Origin: Clostridia bacterium
Lineage (GTDB): Bacteria; Bacillota; Clostridia; Peptostreptococcales; Anaerovoracaceae
Length of the DNA: 42,635 nucleotides
Reading direction: 5' to 3'
NCBI GenBank assembly: GCA_030537495.1
Contig: JAUNMH010000008.1
Coordinates: 1-42,635 of the forward strand
In this document: in pieces, positions 12,404 through 21,570 of the stretch
Numbering within the stretch: the first letter of the stretch is position 1
How the letters are laid out: each line of letters opens with the position of its first letter
The notes under the pieces: model-generated
Seen by the model: the letters and a program-made list of their open reading frames with translations, nothing else
Database searches by the model: none
What the model was told of the DNA's origin: nothing
Translations under genes and position numbers: made by a program

Positions 12404-14149
12404 ATGGAAATGATTAATTTGAAAATAAATGGTGTGGACGTACAAGCACCAGCAGGATCAACCATTCTTGAAGCTGCAAGACTTAACGGCATCGAAATTC
12501 CAACATTGTGCTTTTTAAAAGAAATAAATGAAATCGGTGCGTGCAGAATTTGCGTTGTTGAGGTAAAAGGCGCAAGAACTCTGGTAACGTCCTGTGTATA
12601 TCCAATTAATGAAGGTATGGAAGTTTTGACCTCCTCACCTAAGGTATTGGAATCAAGAAAGAAAACACTTCAATTATTGCTTTCAAACCATGACAGAAAA
12701 TGTCTATCGTGTGTGAGAAGTGGTAACTGTGAGCTTCAGCAGCTATGTCATGATTATGGTGTAGATGATGAAAGCTACTATGATGGTGAGAAGCCTGAGA
12801 CTAGATTAGACTTAAGTGCAACTCATATGGTTCGTGATAACTCAAAGTGTATTCTTTGTCGTCGTTGTACAGCAGTCTGCGAAAAGATTCAGGGCGTAGG
12901 CGTTATCGGTGCCAATGGAAGAGGATTCAGCACATTTATCGGTTCTCAGTTTAATATGGGACTTGGAGACACTTCATGCGTATCATGTGGACAGTGTATT
13001 GCAGTATGTCCTACAGGTGCTATCTATGAAAAGGACAGCACTCAGCAGGTATTCGACGCAATTGCAGATCCTGAAAAGCATGTTATCGTTCAGTGTGCGC
13101 CTGCAGTTCGTGCAGCTCTAGGTGAAGAATTTGGATATGACATCGGAACAGATGTTGAAGGAAAATTGGCTGCAGCGCTGAGAAAATTAGGTTTTGATAA
13201 AGTATTTGATACTAATTTCTCTGCCGACCTGACAATTATGGAGGAAGCTCATGAATTTTTAGATAGAGTTCAGAACGGCGGAACACTTCCACTAATCACA
13301 TCATGCTCACCAGGATGGATTAAGTACTGCGAACATTACTTCCCTGAAATGACTGAAAATCTGTCAAGCTGTAAGTCACCTCAGCAGATGTTTGGTGCAA
13401 TTGCTAAGTCATATTATGCTGAGAAGGAAAATATTTCTAAGGACGATATGGTTGTTGTCAGCGTAATGCCATGTACAGCTAAGAAATTTGAAATTGGAAG
13501 AGATGACGAGGACGCTAACGGCGTACCTGATGTAGATATTGCAATTACAACTCGTGAGCTTGCTAGAATGATTAAGAAGTCTGGCATTGACTTCAGACAT
13601 CTTGAAAATGAAGAATTTGACCTGCCTCTAGGTCTTGGAACAGGTGCGGCCGTTATCTTCGGAGCAACAGGTGGCGTAATGGAAGCTGCTCTACGTACTG
13701 CAGTTGAAACTCTAACAGGTGAAGAACTTGCAAACCTTGACTTCACTGATGTAAGAGGTGTGGAAGGCATTAAGGAAGCATCTTATAACGTTGCTGGAAT
13801 GGACATTAAGGTTGCAGTTGCATCAGGTCTTGCTAATGCAAGACAGCTTCTTAACATGGTCAAAAATGGTGAGGCAGAATATCACTTCATCGAAATCATG
13901 GGATGCCCAGGCGGTTGTGTAAACGGTGGTGGACAGCCTCAGCAGCCAGGCAGCGTAAGAAACTTTGTTGACCTAAGATCAAAACGAGCAGAGGTTCTTT
14001 ACAATATCGATAAGAATAAGACAATCCGTAAGTCACATGAGAACCCAGCAATAATTGAGCTATATGAAAAGTATCTTGGAGAACCGGGAAGTCATAGGGC
14101 ACATAAATTGCTGCACACTTCTTATGTAAAACGTAAGGTTAATAAGTAA
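12404..14149 (+). CDS. hndD: [FeFe]-hydrogenase catalytic subunit
   Basis: 581 residues, the H2-producing or H2-oxidising subunit (HndD/HydA type). In order: a NuoG-like [2Fe-2S] domain (CFLKEINEIGACRICVVEVK), a Cys3His [4Fe-4S] motif (HDRKCLSCVRSGNC), two [4Fe-4S] clusters (CILCRRCTAVC, CVSCGQCIAVCP), then the H-cluster domain with motifs TSCSPGW, MPCTAKKFE and EIMGCPGGCVNGGGQP. The small-subunit helix region ends the protein (ENPAIIELYEKYL). The first motif has Ser where the textbook form TSCCPGW has a second Cys. The ATG at 12404 lies 8 nt after GGAGG; an earlier ATG at 12389 overlaps the previous stop and leaves no site. Maturases HydEFG are not in the window. Confidence 0.95.
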   Translation: MEMINLKINGVDVQAPAGSTILEAARLNGIEIPTLCFLKEINEIGACRICVVEVKGARTLVTSCVYPINEGMEVLTSSPKVLESRKKTLQLLLSNHDRKCLSCVRSGNCELQQLCHDYGVDDESYYDGEKPETRLDLSATHMVRDNSKCILCRRCTAVCEKIQGVGVIGANGRGFSTFIGSQFNMGLGDTSCVSCGQCIAVCPTGAIYEKDSTQQVFDAIADPEKHVIVQCAPAVRAALGEEFGYDIGTDVEGKLAAALRKLGFDKVFDTNFSADLTIMEEAHEFLDRVQNGGTLPLITSCSPGWIKYCEHYFPEMTENLSSCKSPQQMFGAIAKSYYAEKENISKDDMVVVSVMPCTAKKFEIGRDDEDANGVPDVDIAITTRELARMIKKSGIDFRHLENEEFDLPLGLGTGAAVIFGATGGVMEAALRTAVETLTGEELANLDFTDVRGVEGIKEASYNVAGMDIKVAVASGLANARQLLNMVKNGEAEYHFIEIMGCPGGCVNGGGQPQQPGSVRNFVDLRSKRAEVLYNIDKNKTIRKSHENPAIIELYEKYLGEPGSHRAHKLLHTSYVKRKVNK

Positions 14150-14157
14150 AGACTTAA

Positions 14158-14218
14158 ACAAATAATACACCCACTGTCGCCTATGTTTAGGGGGCAGTGG
14201 TTATTTGTATATTATGGA
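14158..14218 (+). other. Large hairpin between the hydrogenase genes and the signalling module
   Basis: ACAAATAA (14158-14165) pairs with TTATTTGT (14211-14218), and CCACTG (14171-14176) with CAGTGG (14205-14210), with partial pairing inside. No U-tract follows, so it is not a standard terminator. It may be a processing or attenuation element that sets the level of the downstream genes relative to hydrogenase. Confidence 0.5.
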
Positions 14219-14231
14219 GGAAACAAAAAGA

Positions 14232-14594
14232 ATGAAGGTCGGAGAAATTAGGACATTGCTAGGCGCCACACTTCTGACAGAAGAAGTGGAAGAAATAATG
14301 GAACACGTAATCAAAAATGCATATGCATCTGACTTAATGAGTGAAGTTCTTGCCAATACTCATGAAAATGATGTCCTCATTACAGGATTGAATAATATGC
14401 AGGTTATCAGAACCAGCGAAATGATGGATATTCCTCTTATAATTTTTGTAAGAGGCAAGAAGCCAAGTGAAGAAATGGTAAGAATGGCACAGATGAAAGG
14501 TATCTGCGTACTGGCTTCTTCACAGAGTATGTTTAACTGCTGTGGAATCTTATATGAAGCTGGAATAAGAGGAGGTACAGGATATGGAGAATAG
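14232..14594 (+). CDS. DRTGG-domain protein
   Basis: About 120 residues resembling the DRTGG domain, a small alpha/beta domain also seen in phosphotransacetylase and CBS/HPr-kinase-related proteins. The start MKVGEIRTLLGATLL and the GLNNMQVIRTSEMMDIPLIIFVRGK stretch are typical. No catalytic motif is visible; such proteins are presumed ligand-binding or regulatory. The ATG at 14232 lies 11 nt after GGAGG; an ATG at 14214 would contain that site. The end overlaps the start of the next gene by 11 nt, indicating coupled translation with the anti-sigma-type ATPase. Confidence 0.75.
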   Translation: MKVGEIRTLLGATLLTEEVEEIMEHVIKNAYASDLMSEVLANTHENDVLITGLNNMQVIRTSEMMDIPLIIFVRGKKPSEEMVRMAQMKGICVLASSQSMFNCCGILYEAGIRGGTGYGE

Positions 14595-15006
14595 TGTCCA
14601 CCTTCATTATGATGTGGATGGGGATGATTTCACAAGAGCCGGTGAAGCCAGCAGTGACGTGAAGCATAAGCTAAAGAAGCTTAATGTTCCTGCGGATGCC
14701 ATTAGAAGAATCGCTATCGCCATGTATGAAGGTGAAATTAATATGGTTGTCCATGCCAACGGCGGAGTAATTGACGTATATATTTACGCTGATAAGCTGA
14801 CCATGATTTTAAATGACGTAGGTCCCGGCATTCAGGATGTAAGTCTGGCGATTCAGGAAGGATGGTCAACGGCATCGCCCGAAGTGCGCGAATTAGGTTT
14901 TGGCGCAGGTATGGGACTGCCTAATATGAAACGTTCTTCTGATGAAATGAATATTGAAACAGAAGTCGGAGTTGGAACTAAGATTACAATGACGGTTTAC
15001 TATTAA
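14584..15006 (+). CDS. Anti-sigma-factor-type (RsbW/SpoIIAB-like) ATP-binding protein
   Basis: 140 residues forming a single GHKL ATPase domain of the anti-sigma regulatory kinase type. The N-box is MYEGEINMVVHA, the G1 box NDVGPGI, and the G2 box GFGAGMGLPNMKR. In RsbW/SpoIIAB such domains bind sigma factors or phosphorylate antagonist proteins on Ser/Thr. No anti-anti-sigma (STAS) partner or sigma factor is in the window, so the target is unknown. It overlaps the upstream DRTGG gene by 11 nt and precedes the hydrogenase-like Fe-S protein, which suggests it carries a signal from one to the other. Confidence 0.85.
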   Translation: MENSVHLHYDVDGDDFTRAGEASSDVKHKLKKLNVPADAIRRIAIAMYEGEINMVVHANGGVIDVYIYADKLTMILNDVGPGIQDVSLAIQEGWSTASPEVRELGFGAGMGLPNMKRSSDEMNIETEVGVGTKITMTVYY

Positions 15007-15073
15007 TAAAGCTAATCAACGAGTTTGATCAATATATTCGAAGTAATTACTTTATGGTAATTAGGGAGACGAA

Positions 15074-16477
15074 ATGAAAACAAGTACACAATTCTATCAT
15101 TCTGTTTACTTGGATCCGAAGTATTGTGAGGGGTGTATCAACTGTATTAAACGTTGCCCTACAAGAGCTTTGCGAGTGCGAAATGGAATGGCGCGTGTCA
15201 TATCACAGTATTGCATAGACTGTGGTGAATGTATAAGGCACTGCCCGCACAACGCCAAGAAAACAAGAAGAAAAGGACTGGAAACTCTGGATCAGTTCAA
15301 GTATAAGGTGGCATTACCACCTCCAGAACTGTACAGCCAGTTCAATAATGTGAGAGACACAAATCTGATACTGACGGCTTTGAAGCGAATTGGCTTCGAC
15401 GACGTGTTTGAGGTTAGCGGAGCTGCCGAACTTGTGTCAGAGGAGACAAGAAAATATGTAAAAAATAATAAGGATAAATGGCCAATTATCAGTACTCATT
15501 GCCCAAGTGTAACAAGGCTTATTAGGGTACGTTTCCCAAGCCTAGTTGAGCATCTCTTGCCTGTTAGATCACCACAGGATGTGGCCGCGGAGCTAGCTAG
15601 ACAGAAGGCTGTGAGAGAAACTGGTTTGCCATCTGAAGACATTGGAATTTTCTTCATTTCCCCTTGTCCTTCTAAAATAGCAAACGTAGTTGACCCAATC
15701 GGCTTAGAAGAAAGCCAGATTGACGTTGGTCTTGCCATTAAGGACATCTATCCTAAGCTACTTGCAGCCTTAAAAGAATTAGATGAAGATGAGGTTGAAG
15801 ACCTTGCAATCTCAGGAAGAATTGGCGTAGGCTGGGGTATCAGTGGAGGCGAGAGTGCAGGGCTGTTCACCTTCGATTATCTGGCAAGTGATGGAATAGA
15901 AAATGTTATAAATGTTCTTGAGGACTTAGAGGATGAAAAAATATCCAACCAGCTTAAGTTCATTGAGCCTACAGCTTGTAGCGGGGGTTGCGTAGGCGGA
16001 ACCTTAAACGTGGAAAATCCATATATTGCAACATCCAAGAACCACTATATCAACAAGGACATGCCGATTTCCGTGGCCTGTGAAGAGGACTACGAAGCGG
16101 ATTACAAGCTGGATTTCGCTTGGGAGACTCCAATTGAGTACATTCCGGTTTATCAGCTTAGTGAAAGTATCACTGAAAGTATGGCAAAAATGCTTGAAAG
16201 AGAAGAAATTCTTGAGGACCTGCCTAAACTGGACTGCGGTTCCTGCGGTGCTCCAACTTGCAAAACCTTTGCAGAAGACGTGGTAAGAGGTTTTGCTAAG
16301 AAGGAAGACTGCATTTACCTAATGAGAAATGAGTACAAGGAACTGCTTAAGAGAAGTCAGCTCTTGAACAAGAAAAAGGCTGAGGACAGAGAAAAGAAAA
16401 TAGAAGAAGAAAAGAAGGAAGAACAGAAGCTGCTTGCTGGGCAGAAGCTTATGAAGCTTAAAATGCCTGAAGAATAG
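15074..16477 (+). CDS. Divergent [FeFe]-hydrogenase-like Fe-S protein, putative redox/H2 sensor
   Basis: 467 residues. Two N-terminal [4Fe-4S] motifs (CEGCINCIKRCP, CIDCGECIRHCP) precede a hydrogenase large-subunit-like domain. The three H-cluster motifs are present only in altered form: THCPSV for TSCCPxW, SPCPSKIAN for MPCxxKxxE, and TACSGGCVGG for the last motif. Four cysteines that could hold a cubane remain, but catalytic-pocket residues differ. A further Cys motif (DCGSCGAPTCKTFAEDV, then EDC) resembles the Fe-S domain of PF04060. A highly charged coiled-coil tail ends the protein. Such forms belong to the putatively sensory or regulatory groups of [FeFe]-hydrogenases. The setting among regulatory domains supports sensing over catalysis. 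Confidence 0.8.
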   Translation: MKTSTQFYHSVYLDPKYCEGCINCIKRCPTRALRVRNGMARVISQYCIDCGECIRHCPHNAKKTRRKGLETLDQFKYKVALPPPELYSQFNNVRDTNLILTALKRIGFDDVFEVSGAAELVSEETRKYVKNNKDKWPIISTHCPSVTRLIRVRFPSLVEHLLPVRSPQDVAAELARQKAVRETGLPSEDIGIFFISPCPSKIANVVDPIGLEESQIDVGLAIKDIYPKLLAALKELDEDEVEDLAISGRIGVGWGISGGESAGLFTFDYLASDGIENVINVLEDLEDEKISNQLKFIEPTACSGGCVGGTLNVENPYIATSKNHYINKDMPISVACEEDYEADYKLDFAWETPIEYIPVYQLSESITESMAKMLEREEILEDLPKLDCGSCGAPTCKTFAEDVVRGFAKKEDCIYLMRNEYKELLKRSQLLNKKKAEDREKKIEEEKKEEQKLLAGQKLMKLKMPEE

Positions 16478-16491
16478 TAAGGAGAACTAAG

Positions 16492-16821
16492 ATGATTGTA
16501 CGAAATATAGCCAATTTGGACGGCATCAAAACCGTCATAGAAGGCGAATCCATGGACAGGGAAATCAGCGGAATGTACTGCTGTGATCTCCTAAGTATTG
16601 CTATGGGACACGCGCCTGAGGGAAGTTGTTGGTGCACGGTTATGGCCAATATGAACACATTGGCTGTGGCTGCTTTGACCGATTGCGCCTGCATCGTTCT
16701 TTGCTCAGGCGTAAAATGTGATGATAACATGCTTATGAAAGCAAAGACTGAGGGAATTACTGTATTTGAAACGGAACTGCCTGTATTTGATGCCGCTCTC
16801 AAAATCCACGAGGCCCTGTAA
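16492..16821 (+). CDS. Second DRTGG-like regulatory domain protein
   Basis: 109 residues, related in fold and length to the DRTGG protein at 14232 (MIVRNIANLDGIKTVIEGES, then cysteine-rich CDLLSIAMGHAPEGSCWCTV). It has seven cysteines, unusual for so small a protein, which could mean metal or Fe-S binding (inference). An AAGGAGAAC site precedes the ATG. It lies 14 nt after the hydrogenase-like gene and 25 nt before the PHP gene. Confidence 0.68.
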   Translation: MIVRNIANLDGIKTVIEGESMDREISGMYCCDLLSIAMGHAPEGSCWCTVMANMNTLAVAALTDCACIVLCSGVKCDDNMLMKAKTEGITVFETELPVFDAALKIHEAL

Positions 16822-16846
16822 TGGAGCGCGTATATGAGGACGTGTC

Positions 16847-17611
16847 ATGAGTAAAAATAAGATGAGACTTGCATATGATATGCATTTGCATTCCTGCCTT
16901 TCACCCTGTGGGGATGATAATATGACTCCCGCTATGATATGTGGGCTGGCCAAAGTGGCTGGCCTGGATATCATAGCACTCACGGATCATAACAGCTGTG
17001 CCAACTGCCCAGCTTTTTTGGAGGCGGCGGAACACTACGGCATCAAAGCCATCTGTGGCATGGAGCTGACCACCGCTGAGGAAGTCCATGTTCTTTGCTA
17101 TTTCCACAGTTTGGACCTGGCCATGAGGTTCAGCGACTACGTTCACGACCACCTGCTTCCAATAAAGAACAAGCCGTCAATTTTCGGCCACCAATACACT
17201 GTGGACACCGATGACAATGTGCTCTACGAAGAGGAGACACTCCTGGTCTCAGCAACGGATATTTCCTTCGACCAGGTTTCTGATATTTTGGAGGATTACG
17301 GCGGGGTTATGGTTCCCGCTCATATTAACAAAACCTCCACGAGCGTGTTATCTAACTTAGGACTCATTCCTGAAGACAGCAAATTTAAATGCGCAGAAAT
17401 TAAGCTGACGGCTGGAGCTGTGGATAGTGAAACGAGTAGCATTGAGAGCTTGGCTTCAGAACTTCAGGAGCAACATCCATATCTAAAGAAGTGCAGGCTC
17501 CTGATAAACTCAGATGCTCATACCTTAAATGATATTCAGGAACCCATTCATTTCATTGAGGTTGAGGATGATACCACAGATGCAATTTTAGATTATTTAG
17601 CAGGGAAATAA
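16847..17611 (+). CDS. PHP-domain metal-dependent phosphoesterase
   Basis: 254 residues with the PHP metal motifs in order: DMHLHSCLSPCGDD, LTDHNS, CGMELTT, VPAHIN and NSDAH. These bind two or three metal ions and hydrolyse phosphoesters, as in the family of histidinol phosphatase and the DNA polymerase III alpha PHP domain. The substrate is unknown. As the last gene of a module with ATPase, DRTGG and hydrogenase-like proteins, it may remove a phosphate-based signal (inference). AGGA lies about 6 nt before the ATG. A strong terminator follows. Confidence 0.85.
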   Translation: MSKNKMRLAYDMHLHSCLSPCGDDNMTPAMICGLAKVAGLDIIALTDHNSCANCPAFLEAAEHYGIKAICGMELTTAEEVHVLCYFHSLDLAMRFSDYVHDHLLPIKNKPSIFGHQYTVDTDDNVLYEEETLLVSATDISFDQVSDILEDYGGVMVPAHINKTSTSVLSNLGLIPEDSKFKCAEIKLTAGAVDSETSSIESLASELQEQHPYLKKCRLLINSDAHTLNDIQEPIHFIEVEDDTTDAILDYLAGK

Positions 17612-17660
17612 AAAACGCCGTGTGCTTTAATGGCTGAGCACACGGCTAAATTATTTTTTG
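17609..17660. terminator. Bidirectional terminator
   Basis: Perfect 9-bp stem GCCGTGTGC (17617-17625) with GCACACGGC (17638-17646). T-rich runs flank both sides, serving the PHP gene on plus and the ABC permease on minus. Confidence 0.88.
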
Positions 17661-17680
17661 GCTTATTTAATTGTTTAGCT

Positions 17681-20617
17681 TTACTCAATGCTCTTTAGAG
17701 ACTCTGTCATGCTGATGTTTTCCAGCTTGCGGTGCATTACCAGATTTACAATAAATGCAAATACGAAGGTAAATATTACTGCCAAGCAGTAGCTTATTAC
17801 AGTTACACGAACGTCGAAGGAAATCATGTCTACGTTAATCTGACGTATAATGAATTCTAAGAGAGCTCGTCCCATGATGAGTCCCACAATAGCACTGACT
17901 GCTGTAAGAATGATGTTTTCACGGAACACATAAGCTGAGGTTTCTCGAGGCCTGAAACCTAGAACCTTAATAGTTGCAATTTCTCTGACTCTTTCAGTAA
18001 TATTAATATTAGTCAGGTTGTAAAGCACAATGAAAGCTAAGGCACCGGCGGAGACGATTACCAAAATCACAACGTAATTCAGGCTCTTCATCATATTGTT
18101 TACTCTATCACGCATTTCATCGTTTACTGAAACTGCTGCAACCCTGTCATTATCAAGGATTGCTGTAGCAGAGGCCTGAGCATCATCGCCATCACCGTCA
18201 CAAAGGACGTATGCTGTTTTTGTATCTGGTGCGGAGCCAAAGCCATTTTTGTAAGTATCCGCTGAAATGTAAACGTAATTGTAGATGAAGTTTTCACATA
18301 TGCCGCTGATCTTAACCTTCATTTTGTGCATATTGCTGTCTCTTAAGGTGATTTCATCGCCAATTTTTAGCTTATACAATCTTGACAGCTTGCTACAGAT
18401 TACGGCTTCTCCGGATTCAGGGAAGTCCACGTGATCTCCGGCTTTAGTGTGAAGATCCACATATTCTCCGGCTCTGTCATAGTCATCAGGATTCATTGCC
18501 AGCAGTGAAACGGATTTCACATTTTTACCAACTAGAACTTCTGCGCTGCTCTGACCCAGATAAAGGATATCATTATACTCATCTGATGTTGATTTTTCAA
18601 AGGTCTTCTGCCTGTCTTCAGTCATATTCTTGTCGAAGGTAATTGAGTACTGGAAGGTCTGGATTTCGTCAAACTGATAGTTTACAATATTCTGTATGGA
18701 GTCACGAATACCAAAACCAGCAACCAGCAAGGCTGTGCATCCACTAATTCCCAGTATCATCATAAGGAATCTCTTCTTGTAGCGGAAAACATTTCTAAGT
18801 GAAACCTTTTTCAGAAAACCTAGTCTGTTCCAGATGAAAGGAATTCTTTCAAGAAGAATTCTCTTTCCGCTCTTAGGAGCTTTCGGTCTAATCATCTGAG
18901 CAGGAGTTTCCCTAATTTCCCCGATAATTGAGAAGAGGGTAGAACCCATGGCACAAACAAGGGCAGCAGCAGTTGTTGCAAATCCCAGCTTCCAGTTGAT
19001 TACGTAAAGAATGTTTGCGCTGAAGTCATACATCATGCCGTAGCATTTCCATATAACAAGAGGGAAGATGTAGGAACCTGCGAAGAATCCAATTATAGAT
19101 CCAATTAATGAAGCGCTGCCTGAATAGAACAGGTATTTTCCCATAACAGCAGGATTACTGTATCCGAGGGCTTTAAGCACCCCAATCTGTGTTCGCTGTT
19201 CATCTACCATTCTGGTCATAGTAGTCATGCAAACAAGGGCAGCTACTAGGAAAAAGAATAATGGGAAGACCTTGGCGATACCGTCAACAATCTGCGAATC
19301 ACTCTCAAAACAAGCATACCCCACATTGGTATTTCTATCTAGGAGATAAGTATCCGCCTTCTTAATATCTTTTATTTCCTTTAATGACTTATCAAGCTCC
19401 GCCTTGGAATCATCTAAATCTGCCTTGACTGCATTAAATTCCTTTACGGCTTTTGCGTAATTTGCCTTGTACTCAGCTTCGCCGGAGTTGAGCTCGGCCT
19501 TCTTTGAATTCAAAGTGTTGCGGCTTTTCTTGATTTCAGAAAGACCGCCATTTGCCGCTGTGAGTTTTGATTGAAGGGCAGCCTTCTTTGCCTCTAGCTC
19601 TGTAGTCGGCTGGCCGTATGCTTGGGCAGCCTTAATGCCTTCTTCAACTTGGGCGATACCTGCCTTAAGTTGTGGGATTGCAGCGCTCAGCTCCTTTTCC
19701 TTGGAGTCGAGCTGAGCAAAGCCGTTGTCAATTTGGGTCCAGCCGTTATCTAGCTCGCTACGGGCGTCTGCCAGCTTGGCGAATGAGTCCGCGCGTTTAG
19801 ATTCGTACTCTGCAAGGCCGTCGTCGTATTCTTTCTTGCCATCTTTCCACTCATCCATGGCCTTCTTTACGATTCGGTCGTGGCGGGTTTTTCCTGCAGC
19901 GGTAAGGGCTGCATCGATGCGGTCCTCGGTCTCGTCGATATAGTCTTTGTATGCGTCGGAGTAAATCGGGTATTTCTCCTTAAGTGCGATGTACACTTCG
20001 CTGTAGTAGTCAACATCAAAACTTCCAGAGTTCACATAAGCGAAGCCGTTTACATTACCATTACCAAGAGTTGTAGTGCCTCGCTCAAAGTTCAGATAAG
20101 TAGGGGATACAACAGTTCCCACAACCTTAAGCTTCTTGTACTTGAACTTTTTCAGAGAATCCTTGTCATTTTTTGAGGAAAGTATGATGTATTTTCCTAT
20201 CATTTTCTTGCCTAAGTTATGATCTATTACACATTCATTCTTTGCCTTTGGCATGCGTCCGTCCATAAGACCCAGGGTATTCACTGACTTTGTTATTGTA
20301 TGGATGCTTAGGACTCTATCTTCGGAATCCTTATCCGTGTGATAGAGCATATCCTGACTGTTAGAGCCTTCCACGGCTTCAGCATCGTCTAAGCTTTTGA
20401 GGGTTTTGATATCCTGGTCCTCGAAGCCTAGGGTGGAGACTAACTTGTAGTCAAACATATTGTGAGCATCCAAGTATTTGTCTGTAGTTTTTACCATTGC
20501 CTCTTGGGTTACCTTTAGGCCGGAGAAGAAGCCGACCCCTAGGGCGACAATGGCAAGGATTGCAATATAACGGCCCAGACTTGACCGTATTTCTCTAAAA
20601 GTCGATTTTTTTAGCAT
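17681..20617 (-). CDS. ABC transporter permease, double FtsX-domain type with coiled coil
   Basis: 978 residues. A basic N-terminus and first membrane helix (about 13-30) lead to a long extracytoplasmic part. This contains roughly 170 residues of Ala/Lys/Glu-rich heptads (about 250-420), a predicted coiled coil. Two FtsX-type blocks of three membrane helices follow, one around 445-575 and one at the C-terminal end around 850-970, with a single helix near 620. This layout is that of large FtsX/MacB-like permeases in Gram-positive bacteria, which work as mechanotransmission or export machines rather than importers. It is 15 nt downstream of its ATPase. Substrate unknown. Confidence 0.9.
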   Translation of the reverse strand: MLKKSTFREIRSSLGRYIAILAIVALGVGFFSGLKVTQEAMVKTTDKYLDAHNMFDYKLVSTLGFEDQDIKTLKSLDDAEAVEGSNSQDMLYHTDKDSEDRVLSIHTITKSVNTLGLMDGRMPKAKNECVIDHNLGKKMIGKYIILSSKNDKDSLKKFKYKKLKVVGTVVSPTYLNFERGTTTLGNGNVNGFAYVNSGSFDVDYYSEVYIALKEKYPIYSDAYKDYIDETEDRIDAALTAAGKTRHDRIVKKAMDEWKDGKKEYDDGLAEYESKRADSFAKLADARSELDNGWTQIDNGFAQLDSKEKELSAAIPQLKAGIAQVEEGIKAAQAYGQPTTELEAKKAALQSKLTAANGGLSEIKKSRNTLNSKKAELNSGEAEYKANYAKAVKEFNAVKADLDDSKAELDKSLKEIKDIKKADTYLLDRNTNVGYACFESDSQIVDGIAKVFPLFFFLVAALVCMTTMTRMVDEQRTQIGVLKALGYSNPAVMGKYLFYSGSASLIGSIIGFFAGSYIFPLVIWKCYGMMYDFSANILYVINWKLGFATTAAALVCAMGSTLFSIIGEIRETPAQMIRPKAPKSGKRILLERIPFIWNRLGFLKKVSLRNVFRYKKRFLMMILGISGCTALLVAGFGIRDSIQNIVNYQFDEIQTFQYSITFDKNMTEDRQKTFEKSTSDEYNDILYLGQSSAEVLVGKNVKSVSLLAMNPDDYDRAGEYVDLHTKAGDHVDFPESGEAVICSKLSRLYKLKIGDEITLRDSNMHKMKVKISGICENFIYNYVYISADTYKNGFGSAPDTKTAYVLCDGDGDDAQASATAILDNDRVAAVSVNDEMRDRVNNMMKSLNYVVILVIVSAGALAFIVLYNLTNINITERVREIATIKVLGFRPRETSAYVFRENIILTAVSAIVGLIMGRALLEFIIRQINVDMISFDVRVTVISYCLAVIFTFVFAFIVNLVMHRKLENISMTESLKSIE

Positions 20618-20632
20618 ATCATTACCACTCTA

Positions 20633-21337
20633 TTACCATTCTATACTTTTTACAGGCGTTGGGTTTTCGTTCTTTTCAACAGAGGAAACGTGTCCATTCT
20701 TGATGTGGACAACTCTGTCTGCCATGGCGGTCAGGGCGCTGTTGTGTGTAATGATAACAACGGTCATACCTGTTTGGCGACTTGTGTCTTGGAGAAGTTT
20801 GAGGATTGCTTTTCCTGTGTTATAGTCCAGGGCACCTGTTGGTTCATCGCAAAGAAGGAGCTTAGGATTCTTAGCTAGAGCTCTTGCAATGGCTACACGC
20901 TGCTGTTCTCCTCCAGAAAGCTGAGCAGGGAAATTGTTCAGTCTATGAGAAAGTCCAACTTCTTCCATGACGGTTTTGCTATCTAATGGATTAGTGCAAA
21001 TCTGGGTTGCCAGGGATACGTTCTCTAGGGCTGTCAGGTTCTGGACTAAATTGTAGAACTGGAAGACGAAGCCTATATCATAACGCCTGTAGTCTGTCAG
21101 CTGTTTCTTTGAGTATCCTGAAATTACGTTACCGTCTAGGATAACGCTGCCTGATGTTAGTGTGTCCATCCCTCCTAGAATATTTAGAAGGGTTGTTTTG
21201 CCAGCACCTGAGGCTCCGACGATTACGCAGATTTCACCCTTTTCTATATCAAAAGTAGCGTCGTGGAGGGCTTCAATTTCAACTTCGCCCATTTTATATA
21301 CTTTTCTAACATTTCTAAGTTCTACATATGCACTCAT
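20633..21337 (-). CDS. ABC transporter ATP-binding protein (LolD/MacB type)
   Basis: 234 residues with a complete ATPase set: Walker [10 protein letters not shown]-loop FVFQFYNLV, signature LSGGEQQR, Walker [13 protein letters not shown] and switch His in VVIITHN. The class is that of LolD/MacB/FtsE, which pairs with FtsX-type permeases. The adjacent downstream gene is such a permease. A GGAGAA site lies about 9 nt before the ATG. Confidence 0.94.
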   Translation of the reverse strand: MSAYVELRNVRKVYKMGEVEIEALHDATFDIEKGEICVIVGASGAGKTTLLNILGGMDTLTSGSVILDGNVISGYSKKQLTDYRRYDIGFVFQFYNLVQNLTALENVSLATQICTNPLDSKTVMEEVGLSHRLNNFPAQLSGGEQQRVAIARALAKNPKLLLCDEPTGALDYNTGKAILKLLQDTSRQTGMTVVIITHNSALTAMADRVVHIKNGHVSSVEKNENPTPVKSIEW

Positions 21338-21500
21338 TTAAAGTATTCTCCATATTTTCTTTGGTATAAATTTATTGGTTTTGCTTTTGTTTACATGATA
21401 GTAATATTATAACACAATGGCCCTGACTTAGGATAGATATTGTTAGTAGTAAATAGAAAAAGAAATGTATAAATATTTGAAAATAATAAAGCAAGATGAC

Positions 21501-21529
21501 TAGATATGAAATAAAATAAATGCTATAAT
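21501..21529 (+). promoter_or_regulatory. Promoter of the thioesterase-MATE operon
   Basis: TATAAT (21524-21529) with a weak -35 TAGATA (21501-21506) at 17 bp, about 40 bp before the start codon. The remaining gap to the divergent ABC genes (21338-21500) shows nothing else clear. Confidence 0.5.
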
Positions 21530-21570
21530 GTCTTGTTAGAATTTACAGAAAGGATTGGATTAATAGCTAA

